From NCBI GenBank assembly GCA_947444055.1, contig CANEYR010000013.1, forward strand, positions 1-64,000: a stretch of DNA of 64,000 nucleotides, given 5' to 3'. Under the pieces are notes generated by a model, which was not told the DNA's origin, searched no databases, and worked only from the letters and a program-made list of their open reading frames with translations. Source of the stretch: Planctomycetota bacterium. GTDB taxonomy: Bacteria > Planctomycetota > UBA1135 > UBA2386. Position numbers and translations under genes: made by a program. Below are positions 1 to 7,631 of the stretch, in pieces (positions within the stretch are counted from its first letter, which is position 1; each line of letters starts with the position of its first letter).

Positions 1-1889
1 AGGTTGCGTTGCCGCAGCTTCAAGAAAGCGATGAACATCGACGGCCCGGAGATCGCGAGCAGGATGCCGACGATGCCGACCGGGATCCATGCACCGAGGC
101 CGAGGAAGCCGCCCAGCGCGCCGGCCATCGCGGTGCTGATACCACCGACCGCGACGCCGATCGCGGCGACCATGCCGATGTCGAACTTGGGCTTCTCTGG
201 CGCGGCGCCGGTTTTGGCAGCTTGGCCCGCAGCTTGCGCGCCCGCAGTGAGTCTTGCGTTCGCCGCTTCGTCGGCCGCGGCCGCCTTCTTGGCAAGGGCT
301 TCCTGGACGCCGCGCAGCACCTTCTTGTACGGCGACCAGAACGCCTGCCGGATGCTGATCGGGTTGCTGACGATCCTGGTGATCGTCGCATCCCAGTCGC
401 GGCCCTTGCGGTCGTAGAAGATGCCGTTGCGGCCTTCGAACAGGTTGTCGCTGTCACCCGCCGTGAACGCGCAAGCGACGCTCATCTTCTCGCTGCCTGG
501 TCGCGTGCAATCGACGTAGGCGAGGTAGGCGTTCGACATCGGCGCCATCTTCGCGTGCTTGCCGTGGTCGTTGACGTGGAAGCACATGTCGCAGGCGCGG
601 CCGTCCAGGTAGAGCGTTCCGGCCTGGAAGATCGCGCCGCGGCGCGCGTAGAAGTCCGAGAAGCTGACGTAGTTGTTGAGCAGGCGGGCGAAGTCGCGGT
701 GCAGGCGGCACAGCTTTTCGACGCGCGTCATGGCGTCCACTTCGGTAGCGACCGCGAGGTCGTCGGCGATCGCTTGGTTCAAGGCGGCCTTGCTGTTGCC
801 AGCGAGGATCTCGCGCACGCGCTTGACGCCAAGTGCTTCGACTGCACCACCGGCCTTCTTGGCGAGCCAGTTACCGTGGGCATCCAGCTTGCTGCACAAG
901 GCTGCCCAATCCGCTTCGTTGAGCGACTCCTTGTCTTTGCAGCAGGCGGCCCGCATCGCGGCAACCGCGCCAGCCCAGGCCGGGTTGACGCCCTTCGTCA
1001 GTGGCAGCGGCTTATTGGCTTCGACGATGGCCAGGGGGAAGTGGCCAACTTCGCTGGCGGTGATCGTGAGATCCTTTGCGGCCGCAGTGATGTAGGCCTC
1101 TTGTTCGCGGTTCACCGCGGCCAAGGCGCGCGGATCGAAAGCGGCGATTCGGCAGCGGCCGAAGTAGTCGTCGATCTTGGCGCGCACGGTGGTGAACGCG
1201 GCAAACGCCGCGGCGGTGCCGTCGCCAAACCCCATGACGTTCTTGGCGTCGGCTTCGCCAGCCTTGTGCCAGCCGTCGAACTCCGCGCACGCGGCGAAGA
1301 AGGCATCGAGCTTGCCTTGGTCATACCCAGGCTTGCCCGAACGATCGGCAGCGCCGCCGAGGCAGTTGATGATCTCGGTCGCGACGGCGCGTGCCTTCTC
1401 ATCATCGACGGTGTCCGGTGGCACGATGCCGTCGGCGTTTCGCTTGGCCTTGGCGAACACTTCGGCGGTCTTCTCGGCGTCGGCGACGGTGATGACGGCC
1501 GCTTCCTTGCCGAGGCTCTTCAGGATGTGCTGCGCGGAGGCGAGCAGGGCTTTGCCCTCGGCGGTGTCCTTGCGCAAGTTGGCGAGGGCGACGCCGTCTT
1601 CGCCCTTCACCAAGGAATCGGCGTTGGTGAGGACGTCGCGCAGCCACTTCACCGCGAGCAAGATCTCCGGCGGGCGAACGTGCGCATCGTTGTCGCTGTC
1701 CAGCAAGGCCAGCGTGCGGGCGTCGATCTCAAGGCCCTTCACCGGGCAACTGAGGGCGACCCAGAGTTTCTGGTCGAGTTGGTCGAGATTGAGGATGTCG
1801 GCGCCTTTGTCGAGGCGGACTTGGTCGACACCGCCGGCGCGGTAGAACGACCAACGATGAGTCGAAGATTTGATTGTGGCGGAGGCCAT
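1..1889 (-). CDS. Hypothetical protein with FYRAGG-type N-terminus and C-terminal membrane segments (cut by left edge)
   Basis: An uninterrupted minus-strand frame of 629 codons starts at ATG 1889 (MASATIKSS) and runs off the left edge, so the C-terminus is missing. The N-terminus carries a WSFYRAGGVDQVRL stretch, then LDSDNDAHV near residues 62-70, which looks like an EF-hand-type calcium loop. A CxxC (ACDMC) lies near residue 433. The last 60 visible residues are two hydrophobic, Gly/Ala-rich segments, so the end is probably in the inner membrane. I do not recognise a function. The opposite strand also has a long open frame (9-1919), but its composition is that of an antisense shadow. The start is clear because upstream sequence is noncoding. 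Confidence 0.85.
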   Translation of the reverse strand, partial: MASATIKSSTHRWSFYRAGGVDQVRLDKGADILNLDQLDQKLWVALSCPVKGLEIDARTLALLDSDNDAHVRPPEILLAVKWLRDVLTNADSLVKGEDGVALANLRKDTAEGKALLASAQHILKSLGKEAAVITVADAEKTAEVFAKAKRNADGIVPPDTVDDEKARAVATEIINCLGGAADRSGKPGYDQGKLDAFFAACAEFDGWHKAGEADAKNVMGFGDGTAAAFAAFTTVRAKIDDYFGRCRIAAFDPRALAAVNREQEAYITAAAKDLTITASEVGHFPLAIVEANKPLPLTKGVNPAWAGAVAAMRAACCKDKESLNEADWAALCSKLDAHGNWLAKKAGGAVEALGVKRVREILAGNSKAALNQAIADDLAVATEVDAMTRVEKLCRLHRDFARLLNNYVSFSDFYARRGAIFQAGTLYLDGRACDMCFHVNDHGKHAKMAPMSNAYLAYVDCTRPGSEKMSVACAFTAGDSDNLFEGRNGIFYDRKGRDWDATITRIVSNPISIRQAFWSPYKKVLRGVQEALAKKAAAADEAANARLTAGAQAAGQAAKTGAAPEKPKFDIGMVAAIGVAVGGISTAMAGALGGFLGLGAWIPVGIVGILLAISGPSMFIAFLKLRQRN

Positions 1890-2022
1890 GGGCGGGGTTG
1901 GGTCGAGTGGCGAGGTTGAGCGGGCGAAGAGTCTCGCTGTGCGCGATGGCCGATCAAGGGAGCTCGCTCGCTTTCCGCGCTCGCGCGTGCCTACGAGGAC
2001 GCTCACTTCTGCGCGGTGTGGT

Positions 2023-3408
2023 CTAGCGACTGAGTTCTCGCGCCAACACTGCAGGCTCGTTCGCTCGAATCGCCGCCTGCAGGGCGAGCGACCGATCCAC
2101 CGCGACACCACCAAAGCCTAAGGGCAACGTTGGCCCATCGAGAGCCGACCAACTCGAAGTCGCCAGCCGTCGCTCCAACTCCTCGCGCGCGCCGCGCACG
2201 AGAGAACCATCCCCCGTTGCTGCCGCCACCGTGGCCAGATTGGCTGCCGCCGGCACGTAGTCCGGCCCGACTACCAACGCCCGCTGCCACAACCGCCACG
2301 CGGCCTCCCCACCGTCCGCCCCTCGCCAACGCAACGTCGCGAGCCCGAGCAGATTGAGCGTGCGCGGGTCGTCCGGCGCCAAGTCGTAGGCCGCCAGCGC
2401 CGCCGCCGCGATCGTTTGGCCATCCGCCCAAGTCGGGATCATCGCGATCGCCCGCGCTAGCACCCGTTCGGCCATCGTGCTCGTCGGTCGCTTGGCCGTC
2501 GCCGCTGCCACCACGCCAGCCAGCTGATGCAGTCGATTGCCCAAGCGATGTTCCTGCACCCGGCGATGGCCAGCGGCGGCGATGCGTTCGCAGCGCGCGC
2601 GGTCAGCGAGCAACTGCGCGACGAGCATCTCCAGGTCGTCGTCGCCGTAGAGCACACACTCCTCGCCCGGCACGAAGAAGTCCGCCACCTCGAGGTTCTC
2701 CCGTTCCATCAGCAGCAGGGCGCCGCACGCCGGGACTTCGAAGGCGCGCAGGTTCATCTCACCGCGAATGCTGCGGTTCCACCCGATGCGACAGCGATTG
2801 AGGAAACGCCCGTAGGCTTCGCCGTGCAGACCGCCTTGCACGACGGCGTGCACACCGCGTTGGCCGAGTTGCTGGACTCGCTGCAGCCACGGCGCTCGTT
2901 CGCGTTGCACCGTCGGATTGAGGTTGCCGACGAAACCCACATCGATGTCGCGCGGGCCGCTGCCCGGCCAGATGCGATGGAACGGCCGCTTGTGCGCGAA
3001 CTGGCACCAGTAGCTGACGTTCGCGAAGCTGAGGCGTGAGAAGAGTTCCAGGCCTGAGCGGTCGCACAGCAGCACGTCGAAGAACGGCCATAGCCCGGCG
3101 ATGTACGGCAGCGTCAGGTTGTAGTCCGAGACGATGCCGACGACCTTGGCGGGGCAGTGTTCCATGCCAGCTGGCAATGGTTCTTGGTCGGGCCACCAGA
3201 TCAGCACGAGGTCCGGTGTGAAGCCGACCGGCAGCAGGGCTGCGAGTTCGTCCCAGCTGCCCTTCGACGGATCGAACGCGATGTCGAACGGGAAGTGCAC
3301 GACGTCGACGAGCATGCGTTCGGGTGGCCCGTAGGTCACCAGCTCGACATCGCGCATCGCGCTGCGCTCGTCGAAGCACTCCAGCGGCAAGTTGCTGAGG
3401 ATGCGCAC
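2023..3408 (-). CDS. Glycosyltransferase (CgeB-like, family 1 C-terminal domain) with TPR tail
   Basis: 461 aa from a GTG start. Residues about 1-170 form a receptor-like Rossmann half. VGFVGNLNPTVQRER followed by MNLRAFEVPACGALLLMERE near residues 215-240 is the pattern of the CgeB-like glycosyl transferase C-terminal domain (GT-B fold), where the nucleotide sugar binds. Residues about 330-461 are Ala-rich helical repeats of TPR type. The gene lies 8 bp downstream of another glycosyltransferase-TPR gene on the same strand, so both are probably translated from one message and act on the same surface glycan or glycoprotein. Acceptor and donor are unknown. Confidence 0.85.
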   Translation of the reverse strand: MRILSNLPLECFDERSAMRDVELVTYGPPERMLVDVVHFPFDIAFDPSKGSWDELAALLPVGFTPDLVLIWWPDQEPLPAGMEHCPAKVVGIVSDYNLTLPYIAGLWPFFDVLLCDRSGLELFSRLSFANVSYWCQFAHKRPFHRIWPGSGPRDIDVGFVGNLNPTVQRERAPWLQRVQQLGQRGVHAVVQGGLHGEAYGRFLNRCRIGWNRSIRGEMNLRAFEVPACGALLLMERENLEVADFFVPGEECVLYGDDDLEMLVAQLLADRARCERIAAAGHRRVQEHRLGNRLHQLAGVVAAATAKRPTSTMAERVLARAIAMIPTWADGQTIAAAALAAYDLAPDDPRTLNLLGLATLRWRGADGGEAAWRLWQRALVVGPDYVPAAANLATVAAATGDGSLVRGAREELERRLATSSWSALDGPTLPLGFGGVAVDRSLALQAAIRANEPAVLARELSR

Positions 3409-3416
3409 GGCGAGTT

Positions 3417-4967
3417 TCAGGCGGCGGGCAGAGCGGTCAGATTGGCGCGGGCATCGCGGTGGTCCGGTTGCAGTACGAGCGCGCGTTCAAAACTCTGGCG
3501 GGCGCCGCGCACGTCGCCGGCTTGGAACAGCACGACGCCGAGTCGGTTGTAAGCATCGGCACTGCGCGTTCCGACCGCGAGGGCGGCGCGAAAGGCCTGC
3601 GCCGCTTCGGGCATGCGACCGAGTGCGTGCAGCGCTTGGCCGCGGCCGGTGTGCAGCGCTTCGTCATCGGCGCCGCGCGCCACCAAGTCGTCGTAGAGGC
3701 GCAGCGCTGCGGCGGGCGCACCGGCGGCGGTTTGCGCGTTGGCGGCAGCATGCAGCAGTTCGGTGTCTTCGGGATCGAGGCAGTGTGCTGCCGTCAGCAC
3801 GCGCGCTGCCGGTTGCAACGAGCCTGCTTGCTGCAGGCGCTCGCCGAGCGATCGCAATTGGCGGCGCAAAGTGTCGATGCCGTTGTCGCTGGCCGGCGCC
3901 GTCGAGCCCACCAGACGCAGCGTGCCGCGATCGGTCCGGGCCTTGGTCATTTGTTGCAGAGCGGCCTCGAATTGCTGGCCGTGACGGTCGCCGTGGTAGT
4001 GCGCGGCGAGCGCGATGCCGCCGTTGCGCAGGGATGTGCGCACCTGCGGCAAGGAGCCGGCGAGCACCAGCCCTTCGGCCATGGCGGCGGCATCGCGCGG
4101 GGGAACGAACAGGGCGTATTGGTCGTTCCCGCACCGTTCTTGGTGTTCGCGAAAACATGGCACGTCGGTCAGCACGGTCGGCACGCCGCACGCCATGGCC
4201 TCGACCGCTGGCAGAAAGAAGCCCTCTTCGGCGCCGCTGCTGGTCGCCAGCATCACGTCGAGCGAACGATAGAACTCGCCCATCTGTGCGGGCGGCACTT
4301 GGGTGTGCCATTCGATCGGGAACGGCGTGTTCTGTTCGCGTGGCGACGGCGGCACGTTGGTCGCGCGCACCAGGATGAGGTCAAGGCCGGCCGCGTGCGC
4401 CAGTCGGCACGCTTCGTAACCAGTCGGCAGGTCCTTCCAAGCAATCGCGTAGGGGCCAACCAGGCCAACGCGCAGCGGCTTTCCCGGCGTGCGTTGCGAG
4501 CCAGGGAAGTGCACGGCGTGATCGATGGCGTAGACGACTTCGTGGGCGGAGACGCCGAAGCGATCGCGCAAGAGGCGGGTCAGATGCGGGCTGATCGTGA
4601 TGTGTTGCACGCCGGGCAGGCGATAGACCGCTTCGATGCGTTCACGCAGCGATTCGTTCTCGGGGTTATCGCCTTCGTAGCCTTGGCAGAAGTGCACGGG
4701 CACGCCCTTCGTCGGGCCAGCACTCACCGCCCACGGCACAGTCGTCCAAAACGTGCCGATCACGACATCGCCGTCGGGCAGGTGCTCGCTGTGGAAGTCT
4801 TGCACGCGACGGAAGGCGCACTCGAGCTGCATCCACGTCGGCGCTGCGGAGCGACTGACGACCGTCACCTGATGACCGCGACGATGCAGCCAATTGGCGT
4901 TCTCGAGCGCGACTTTGACGCCGCCCCACAGTTGATCTGCCACTTCCAACAACCACGTGATCCGCAT
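3417..4967 (-). CDS. Family 4 (GT-B) glycosyltransferase with C-terminal TPR repeats
   Basis: 516 aa from ATG 4967 (MRITWLLEVADQLWGG). The frame is open further upstream, but that stretch overlaps the start of the divergent proline dehydrogenase gene, and the ATG gives a normal GT4 N-terminus with the Gly-Gly-Val-Lys loop. Residues about 175-330 are the GT4 C-terminal domain: LRVGLVGPYAIAWKD, then EEGFFLPAVEAMACGVP with the conserved Glu pair that contacts the donor sugar. Residues about 385-516 are three to four TPRs. Together with the downstream gene this is a two-gene glycan module; the TPRs may bind a protein partner or acceptor. Confidence 0.88.
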   Translation of the reverse strand: MRITWLLEVADQLWGGVKVALENANWLHRRGHQVTVVSRSAAPTWMQLECAFRRVQDFHSEHLPDGDVVIGTFWTTVPWAVSAGPTKGVPVHFCQGYEGDNPENESLRERIEAVYRLPGVQHITISPHLTRLLRDRFGVSAHEVVYAIDHAVHFPGSQRTPGKPLRVGLVGPYAIAWKDLPTGYEACRLAHAAGLDLILVRATNVPPSPREQNTPFPIEWHTQVPPAQMGEFYRSLDVMLATSSGAEEGFFLPAVEAMACGVPTVLTDVPCFREHQERCGNDQYALFVPPRDAAAMAEGLVLAGSLPQVRTSLRNGGIALAAHYHGDRHGQQFEAALQQMTKARTDRGTLRLVGSTAPASDNGIDTLRRQLRSLGERLQQAGSLQPAARVLTAAHCLDPEDTELLHAAANAQTAAGAPAAALRLYDDLVARGADDEALHTGRGQALHALGRMPEAAQAFRAALAVGTRSADAYNRLGVVLFQAGDVRGARQSFERALVLQPDHRDARANLTALPAA

Positions 4968-5132
4968 GCTTGCTTTCGTCCGCTCGCTGGCGGCGCTCCG
5001 TCGACTGTTGGCTAGATCGGTTCGATGGCATGGGCGAACTTGAGCCGCCCTGCTGGAAGGGCCGGTGGGGTGGGGCACGCAACGACCCTGCATGGCGTTC
5101 GGCGGCTGGGGTCGGCATGATCCGCGGCCCCC

Positions 5133-6056
5133 GTGAACCCCCTGATCCGCTTCATCCCGGCCTTCCTGGTGCGTTTCTTCGCCAGCCCTTACGTCGCCGG
5201 CGACTCGCTGGAGAAGGCGATGGGCGTGGTGAAGAAGCTGAAGGCAGATCGCGGGCTGCTGTCGACGCTCGACTTGCTGGCTGAAGACATCCGCAACGAA
5301 GTGCAAGCCCAGCAAAACCTCGACACCTACCTGAGCATGGTCGACGCGGTGGCGCAGAGTGGGTTGCCACTGGAGGCGTGGCCGACGCTGTCGCTGAAGC
5401 CGTCATCGTACACGACGAGTCCGCTGCAACTCGGCGGCGATGCGGCTGGCTCGCGCGAGGCCATGATGAAGATCGCCGCGCGCGCCGCCGAGAAGGGCGT
5501 GGCGTTGTCGATCGACATGGAGAGTCGGCATTGGACCGACTTCACCCTAGAGACGCTGCGGCTGATGCATGCGCAGGGAATGACGCACGTCGGCGCCGTG
5601 CTGCAGACGCGCCTGCACCGCACCGAGAAGGACTTGGACGCATTGCCCAAGGGGCTGCGCGTGCGGCTCGTGATTGGCATCTATCGCGAACCGAGTGACG
5701 TCGCGCTGACCGACAAACCGGCGATGAAGGAGCGTCTGTTGGCGTTCGCCGAGACGCTGCTGAAGCGCGGGCACTACGTCGAGTTTGCGACCCACGACGA
5801 CACCTATGTGCGGCGCTTCCTCGAACAGGTCGTGCCGCGCTGTGGGGTCGGGACAGATCGCTACGAGGTGCAGATGTTGTACGGGGTGCCACGCGATCGG
5901 TTCTTGGCGGACCTGCGGCGGCAGGGCATCAAGGCGCGGCTCTATGTGCCGTTTGCCCTGAGCTGGGATATGGCAATTCAGTATCTGAGGCGTCGGCTCG
6001 ACGAGTACCCGGCGATGGTTTGGCTGGTGACCAAGAACATGTTCTCGCGGCGATAG
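5133..6056 (+). CDS. Proline dehydrogenase (stand-alone FAD enzyme)
   Basis: 307 aa from a GTG start. It oxidises proline to pyrroline-5-carboxylate with FAD, passing electrons to the respiratory chain. The beta/alpha-barrel motifs are visible: LSLKPSSY (~residues 88-95), AARAAEKGVALSIDME (~110-127), then the C-terminal YEVQMLYGVPRD and ARLYVPFALSWDMAIQYLRRR, which contain the substrate-binding Arg pair. Length matches the monofunctional family. No pyrroline-5-carboxylate dehydrogenase is adjacent. Transcribed divergently from the glycosyltransferase operon. Confidence 0.93.
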   Translation: MNPLIRFIPAFLVRFFASPYVAGDSLEKAMGVVKKLKADRGLLSTLDLLAEDIRNEVQAQQNLDTYLSMVDAVAQSGLPLEAWPTLSLKPSSYTTSPLQLGGDAAGSREAMMKIAARAAEKGVALSIDMESRHWTDFTLETLRLMHAQGMTHVGAVLQTRLHRTEKDLDALPKGLRVRLVIGIYREPSDVALTDKPAMKERLLAFAETLLKRGHYVEFATHDDTYVRRFLEQVVPRCGVGTDRYEVQMLYGVPRDRFLADLRRQGIKARLYVPFALSWDMAIQYLRRRLDEYPAMVWLVTKNMFSRR

Positions 6057-6123
6057 ACGCCGACGGACAGCGGTTCGTTGGCCATGTCGAAGTGAACTTG
6101 TGGCGATCGATGGCCAATGTCGG

Positions 6124-6129
6124 TATACT
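6124..6129 (+). promoter_or_regulatory. -10-like TATACT box before the TfoX-like gene
   Basis: TATACT ends 10 bp before the ATG at 6140. A weak -35 candidate TTGTGG lies at 6098-6103 (20-bp spacer). If used, transcription starts about 4 nt before the ATG, giving an almost leaderless message. Inference from sequence only. Confidence 0.45.
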
Positions 6130-6139
6130 GTTCGCCCCC

Positions 6140-6463
6140 ATGGATCCACTTGCCACCATTGTCGAACGGCTTTGCGCCTGGAAGGACGTTGCCCGGGAAA
6201 AGCGTGACGGGAAGGACTGCTTCCTCGTCCGCGGCCAGGTTTTCGCCTACCTCGGCAAGAAGGGTGTCGTCGTCAAGCTCGCACCTCCCCAGGTGACGGA
6301 AGCCCTCAAGATCATTGGCGCCAAGCGGATGCCAGATGATGGCGACCCGCACTCGCGCGAGTTCGTCGAGATCCCGGTGACGGGACCGCGCGAGGTCGAG
6401 CGGGCCATGATGTGGCTGCGCCGGGCTTGCCGCCTTGGCCGCACCGCCGCCGGCCCAGTCTGA
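6140..6463 (+). CDS. Small TfoX N-terminal/YjbR-like protein
   Basis: 107 aa from ATG 6140 (MDPLATIVERL); the frame is open further upstream, but only this ATG follows the TATACT box. FLVRGQVFAYLGKKGVVVKLAPP and the closing FVEIPVTGPREVERAMMWLRRA resemble the TfoX N-terminal / MmcQ-YjbR fold, in which a curved sheet carries a phosphate- or DNA-binding face. In other bacteria TfoX relatives affect competence; no such role can be inferred here. The gene stands alone, convergent with the adenosyltransferase. Confidence 0.7.
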   Translation: MDPLATIVERLCAWKDVAREKRDGKDCFLVRGQVFAYLGKKGVVVKLAPPQVTEALKIIGAKRMPDDGDPHSREFVEIPVTGPREVERAMMWLRRACRLGRTAAGPV

Positions 6464-6583
6464 GCGCTCTGGTCTGACGCTGTGGCCCAGGAGGTAGCCG
6501 AGGGCCGCGGCACGCACTTGGCTGTCGCCATGTGCTCATTTCGCATTGGTCATTTGCCAGTGCGTGTGAGTTCGTGACCGCTA

Positions 6584-6604
6584 CCAAGCGTTGTAGTCGC
6601 TTGG
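6584..6604. terminator. 7-bp inverted repeat between convergent genes
   Basis: CCAAGCG, a 7-nt loop, then CGCTTGG. It lies between the end of the TfoX-like gene and the end of the adenosyltransferase gene. There is no long U tract on either strand, so it could be a weak bidirectional terminator or a protein-binding palindrome. Confidence 0.35.
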
Positions 6605-6638
6605 ATGTGTGACTGGTCAGACGGGTTACGGCTGCGAT

Positions 6639-6686
6639 GTGTTACGGCCGAGACGTGTTACGGCCTAGACGTGTTACGGCCTAGAC
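6639..6686. repeat. Tandem repeat, three 16-bp units
   Basis: Three head-to-tail copies of GTGTTACGGCCKAGAC (6639-6654, 6655-6670, 6671-6686), the first with G and the others with T at the variable base. A degenerate fourth copy (GGGTTACGGCTGCGAT) starts near 6622. The last unit supplies the TAA stop codon of the minus-strand adenosyltransferase gene, so copy-number change would leave the protein intact. Confidence 0.85.
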
Positions 6687-7228
6687 CACGGCACGTCCGG
6701 TACGCCTGCCCTGAGATTGGCGCGGCGTGCCCATGAGAAGAACAGGTCCGACAGGCGATTGAGATAGACCCCGATTGGCTTTGGCACCGCCGCGGTCGCA
6801 TCGCCCTGCACTTCGCGAACGAGCGTCCAATAGCGGCGTTCGGCCCGGCGGGCGACGGTGCGCAGCACATGCAACAGGGAGGCGGCGCGCCCGCCACCAG
6901 GCAGCACGAAGGTGCGCAACGGCGACAGTTGGGCTTCTGAGGCGTCGATGCAGCCCTCCAACTCGAGCACGGCCGGCTCAACGCGCGCCAGCGACGCGCA
7001 CCCGCCGACTGTCGCCAGGTCGGCGCCAATCTCGAATAGCGTGTCCTGGATGCGCTTGAGTTGCGCATCGAACTCGCCGTCGAGCGCTTCGCTGCGCAGC
7101 AGCCCGACGAATGCGTTCAGCTCGTCGATCGTGCCGTATGCCTCGATGCGGACATGATCTTTGGGCACGCGGCGATTGCCGAACAGCCCGGTGTCGCCGT
7201 CATCGCCAGTTCGCGTGTAGATGGGCAT
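6674..7228 (-). CDS. pduO: PduO-type cob(I)alamin adenosyltransferase
   Basis: 184 aa from ATG 7228 (MPIYTRTGDDGDTGLFG). It transfers the adenosyl group of ATP to cob(I)alamin, making adenosylcobalamin. The N-terminal TRTGDDGxTGLFGxxRVxK is the ATP-binding P-loop-like motif of the family; YGTIDELNAFVGLLR (~residues 31-45) and LPGGGRAASLLHVLRTVARRAER (~115-137, with the conserved Arg pair) complete the active site at the trimer interface; YLNRLSDLFF is the C-terminal signature. A longer reading starting upstream would cover the structured RNA region and is not supported. The leader contains a candidate structured RNA with terminator, so the gene may be regulated by attenuation. Confidence 0.95.
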   Translation of the reverse strand: MPIYTRTGDDGDTGLFGNRRVPKDHVRIEAYGTIDELNAFVGLLRSEALDGEFDAQLKRIQDTLFEIGADLATVGGCASLARVEPAVLELEGCIDASEAQLSPLRTFVLPGGGRAASLLHVLRTVARRAERRYWTLVREVQGDATAAVPKPIGVYLNRLSDLFFSWARRANLRAGVPDVPWSRP

Positions 7229-7261
7229 TGCCAGAAACGCCGAGGGGGCCAGCGGAGCGCG

Positions 7262-7460
7262 AGGGAAAATCCGGCCAGCAGCCAAAGCTGCCGGCCGGAA
7301 TCTCTGTTCCACACTCGGCGGGGGGCCCTTGTGGGCGATGGAGAGGTATCCCACCAGGAAACGTGGCTCACCGTCGCCTGGCGAAAGGTTTCGGTAGCCG
7401 CCCAGGTCTCGGTTCCATGCAGGCAGAAACCTGTGCGATCGCGTCGCTTGCGCACGACGT
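7262..7460 (-). ncRNA. Candidate structured RNA, possibly 6S RNA or an adenosyltransferase leader
   Basis: A minus-strand unit of about 200 nt is bounded by a sigma-70-like promoter (7467-7494) and an intrinsic terminator (7264-7298). In between, the strand folds as a rod: a basal stem pairs 7422-7426 with 7288-7292, then 7413-7416 with 7297-7300; a large central bubble follows; a stem of 8 bp (one wobble) pairs 7371-7378 with 7334-7341; the tip pairs 7363-7366 with 7351-7354 around an 8-nt loop. A long rod with a central bubble and 180-200 nt length is the architecture of 6S RNA, which mimics an open promoter for sigma-70 RNA polymerase. Alternatively it is the leader of the adenosyltransferase gene, which starts 36 nt after the terminator on the same strand. 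No cobalamin-riboswitch core motifs were found. Folding was done by eye. Confidence 0.5.
7264..7298 (-). terminator. Intrinsic terminator of the structured RNA
   Basis: On the minus strand, CCGGCCGGCAGC, loop TTTG, GCTGCTGGCCGG (12 bp with one mismatch), then ATTTTCCC. This is a strong GC-rich hairpin followed by a U run. It lies inside the leader of the adenosyltransferase gene, so readthrough may control that gene. Confidence 0.75.
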
Positions 7461-7466
7461 GCGGCG

Positions 7467-7494
7467 AGTATTGCAAAGAGTCGCGGCAAGTCAA
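7467..7494 (-). promoter_or_regulatory. Sigma-70-like promoter for the structured RNA / pduO leader
   Basis: On the minus strand, TTGACT at 7489-7494, a 16-bp spacer, and AATACT at 7467-7472. This is the best sigma-70 match I found in the window. The predicted start is near 7460, about 230 nt before the pduO start codon. Confidence 0.65.
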
Positions 7495-7602
7495 GGTCAC
7501 GAGCGACCTTGGCATCGGCATCTCCGCACCGATCAGCGGCCCGAGGTTGGTCATTCTTGGTCGCGCACCAGATGCCACTCGGCATCGCGAGACGTTCGCC
7601 CC

Positions 7603-7625
7603 CATAATCCGCGGCTCCCCGGAGG
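7603..7625 (+). promoter_or_regulatory. -10 box and Shine-Dalgarno of the kelch gene
   Basis: CATAAT at 7603-7608 is a plausible -10 box. GGAGG at 7621-7625 is a clear ribosome-binding site 6 nt before ATG 7632. Clear Shine-Dalgarno sites are uncommon in this window. Confidence 0.5.
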
Positions 7626-7631
7626 TCGCCC

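Noticed and set aside
9-1919. 636-codon open frame on the plus strand
   Set aside because: It is antisense to the minus-strand gene, rich in Arg/Asp/Val with no domain; the minus frame has natural protein features and a proper start.
3459-5015. 518-codon plus-strand frame
   Set aside because: Antisense shadow of the GT4-TPR gene.
7229-7460. Cobalamin riboswitch upstream of the adenosyltransferase
   Set aside because: The gene context fits, but I could not find the B12-box (GCCACTG or AGYCMGGAGACC-type) or the CCCCGCAACTGT core on the minus strand.
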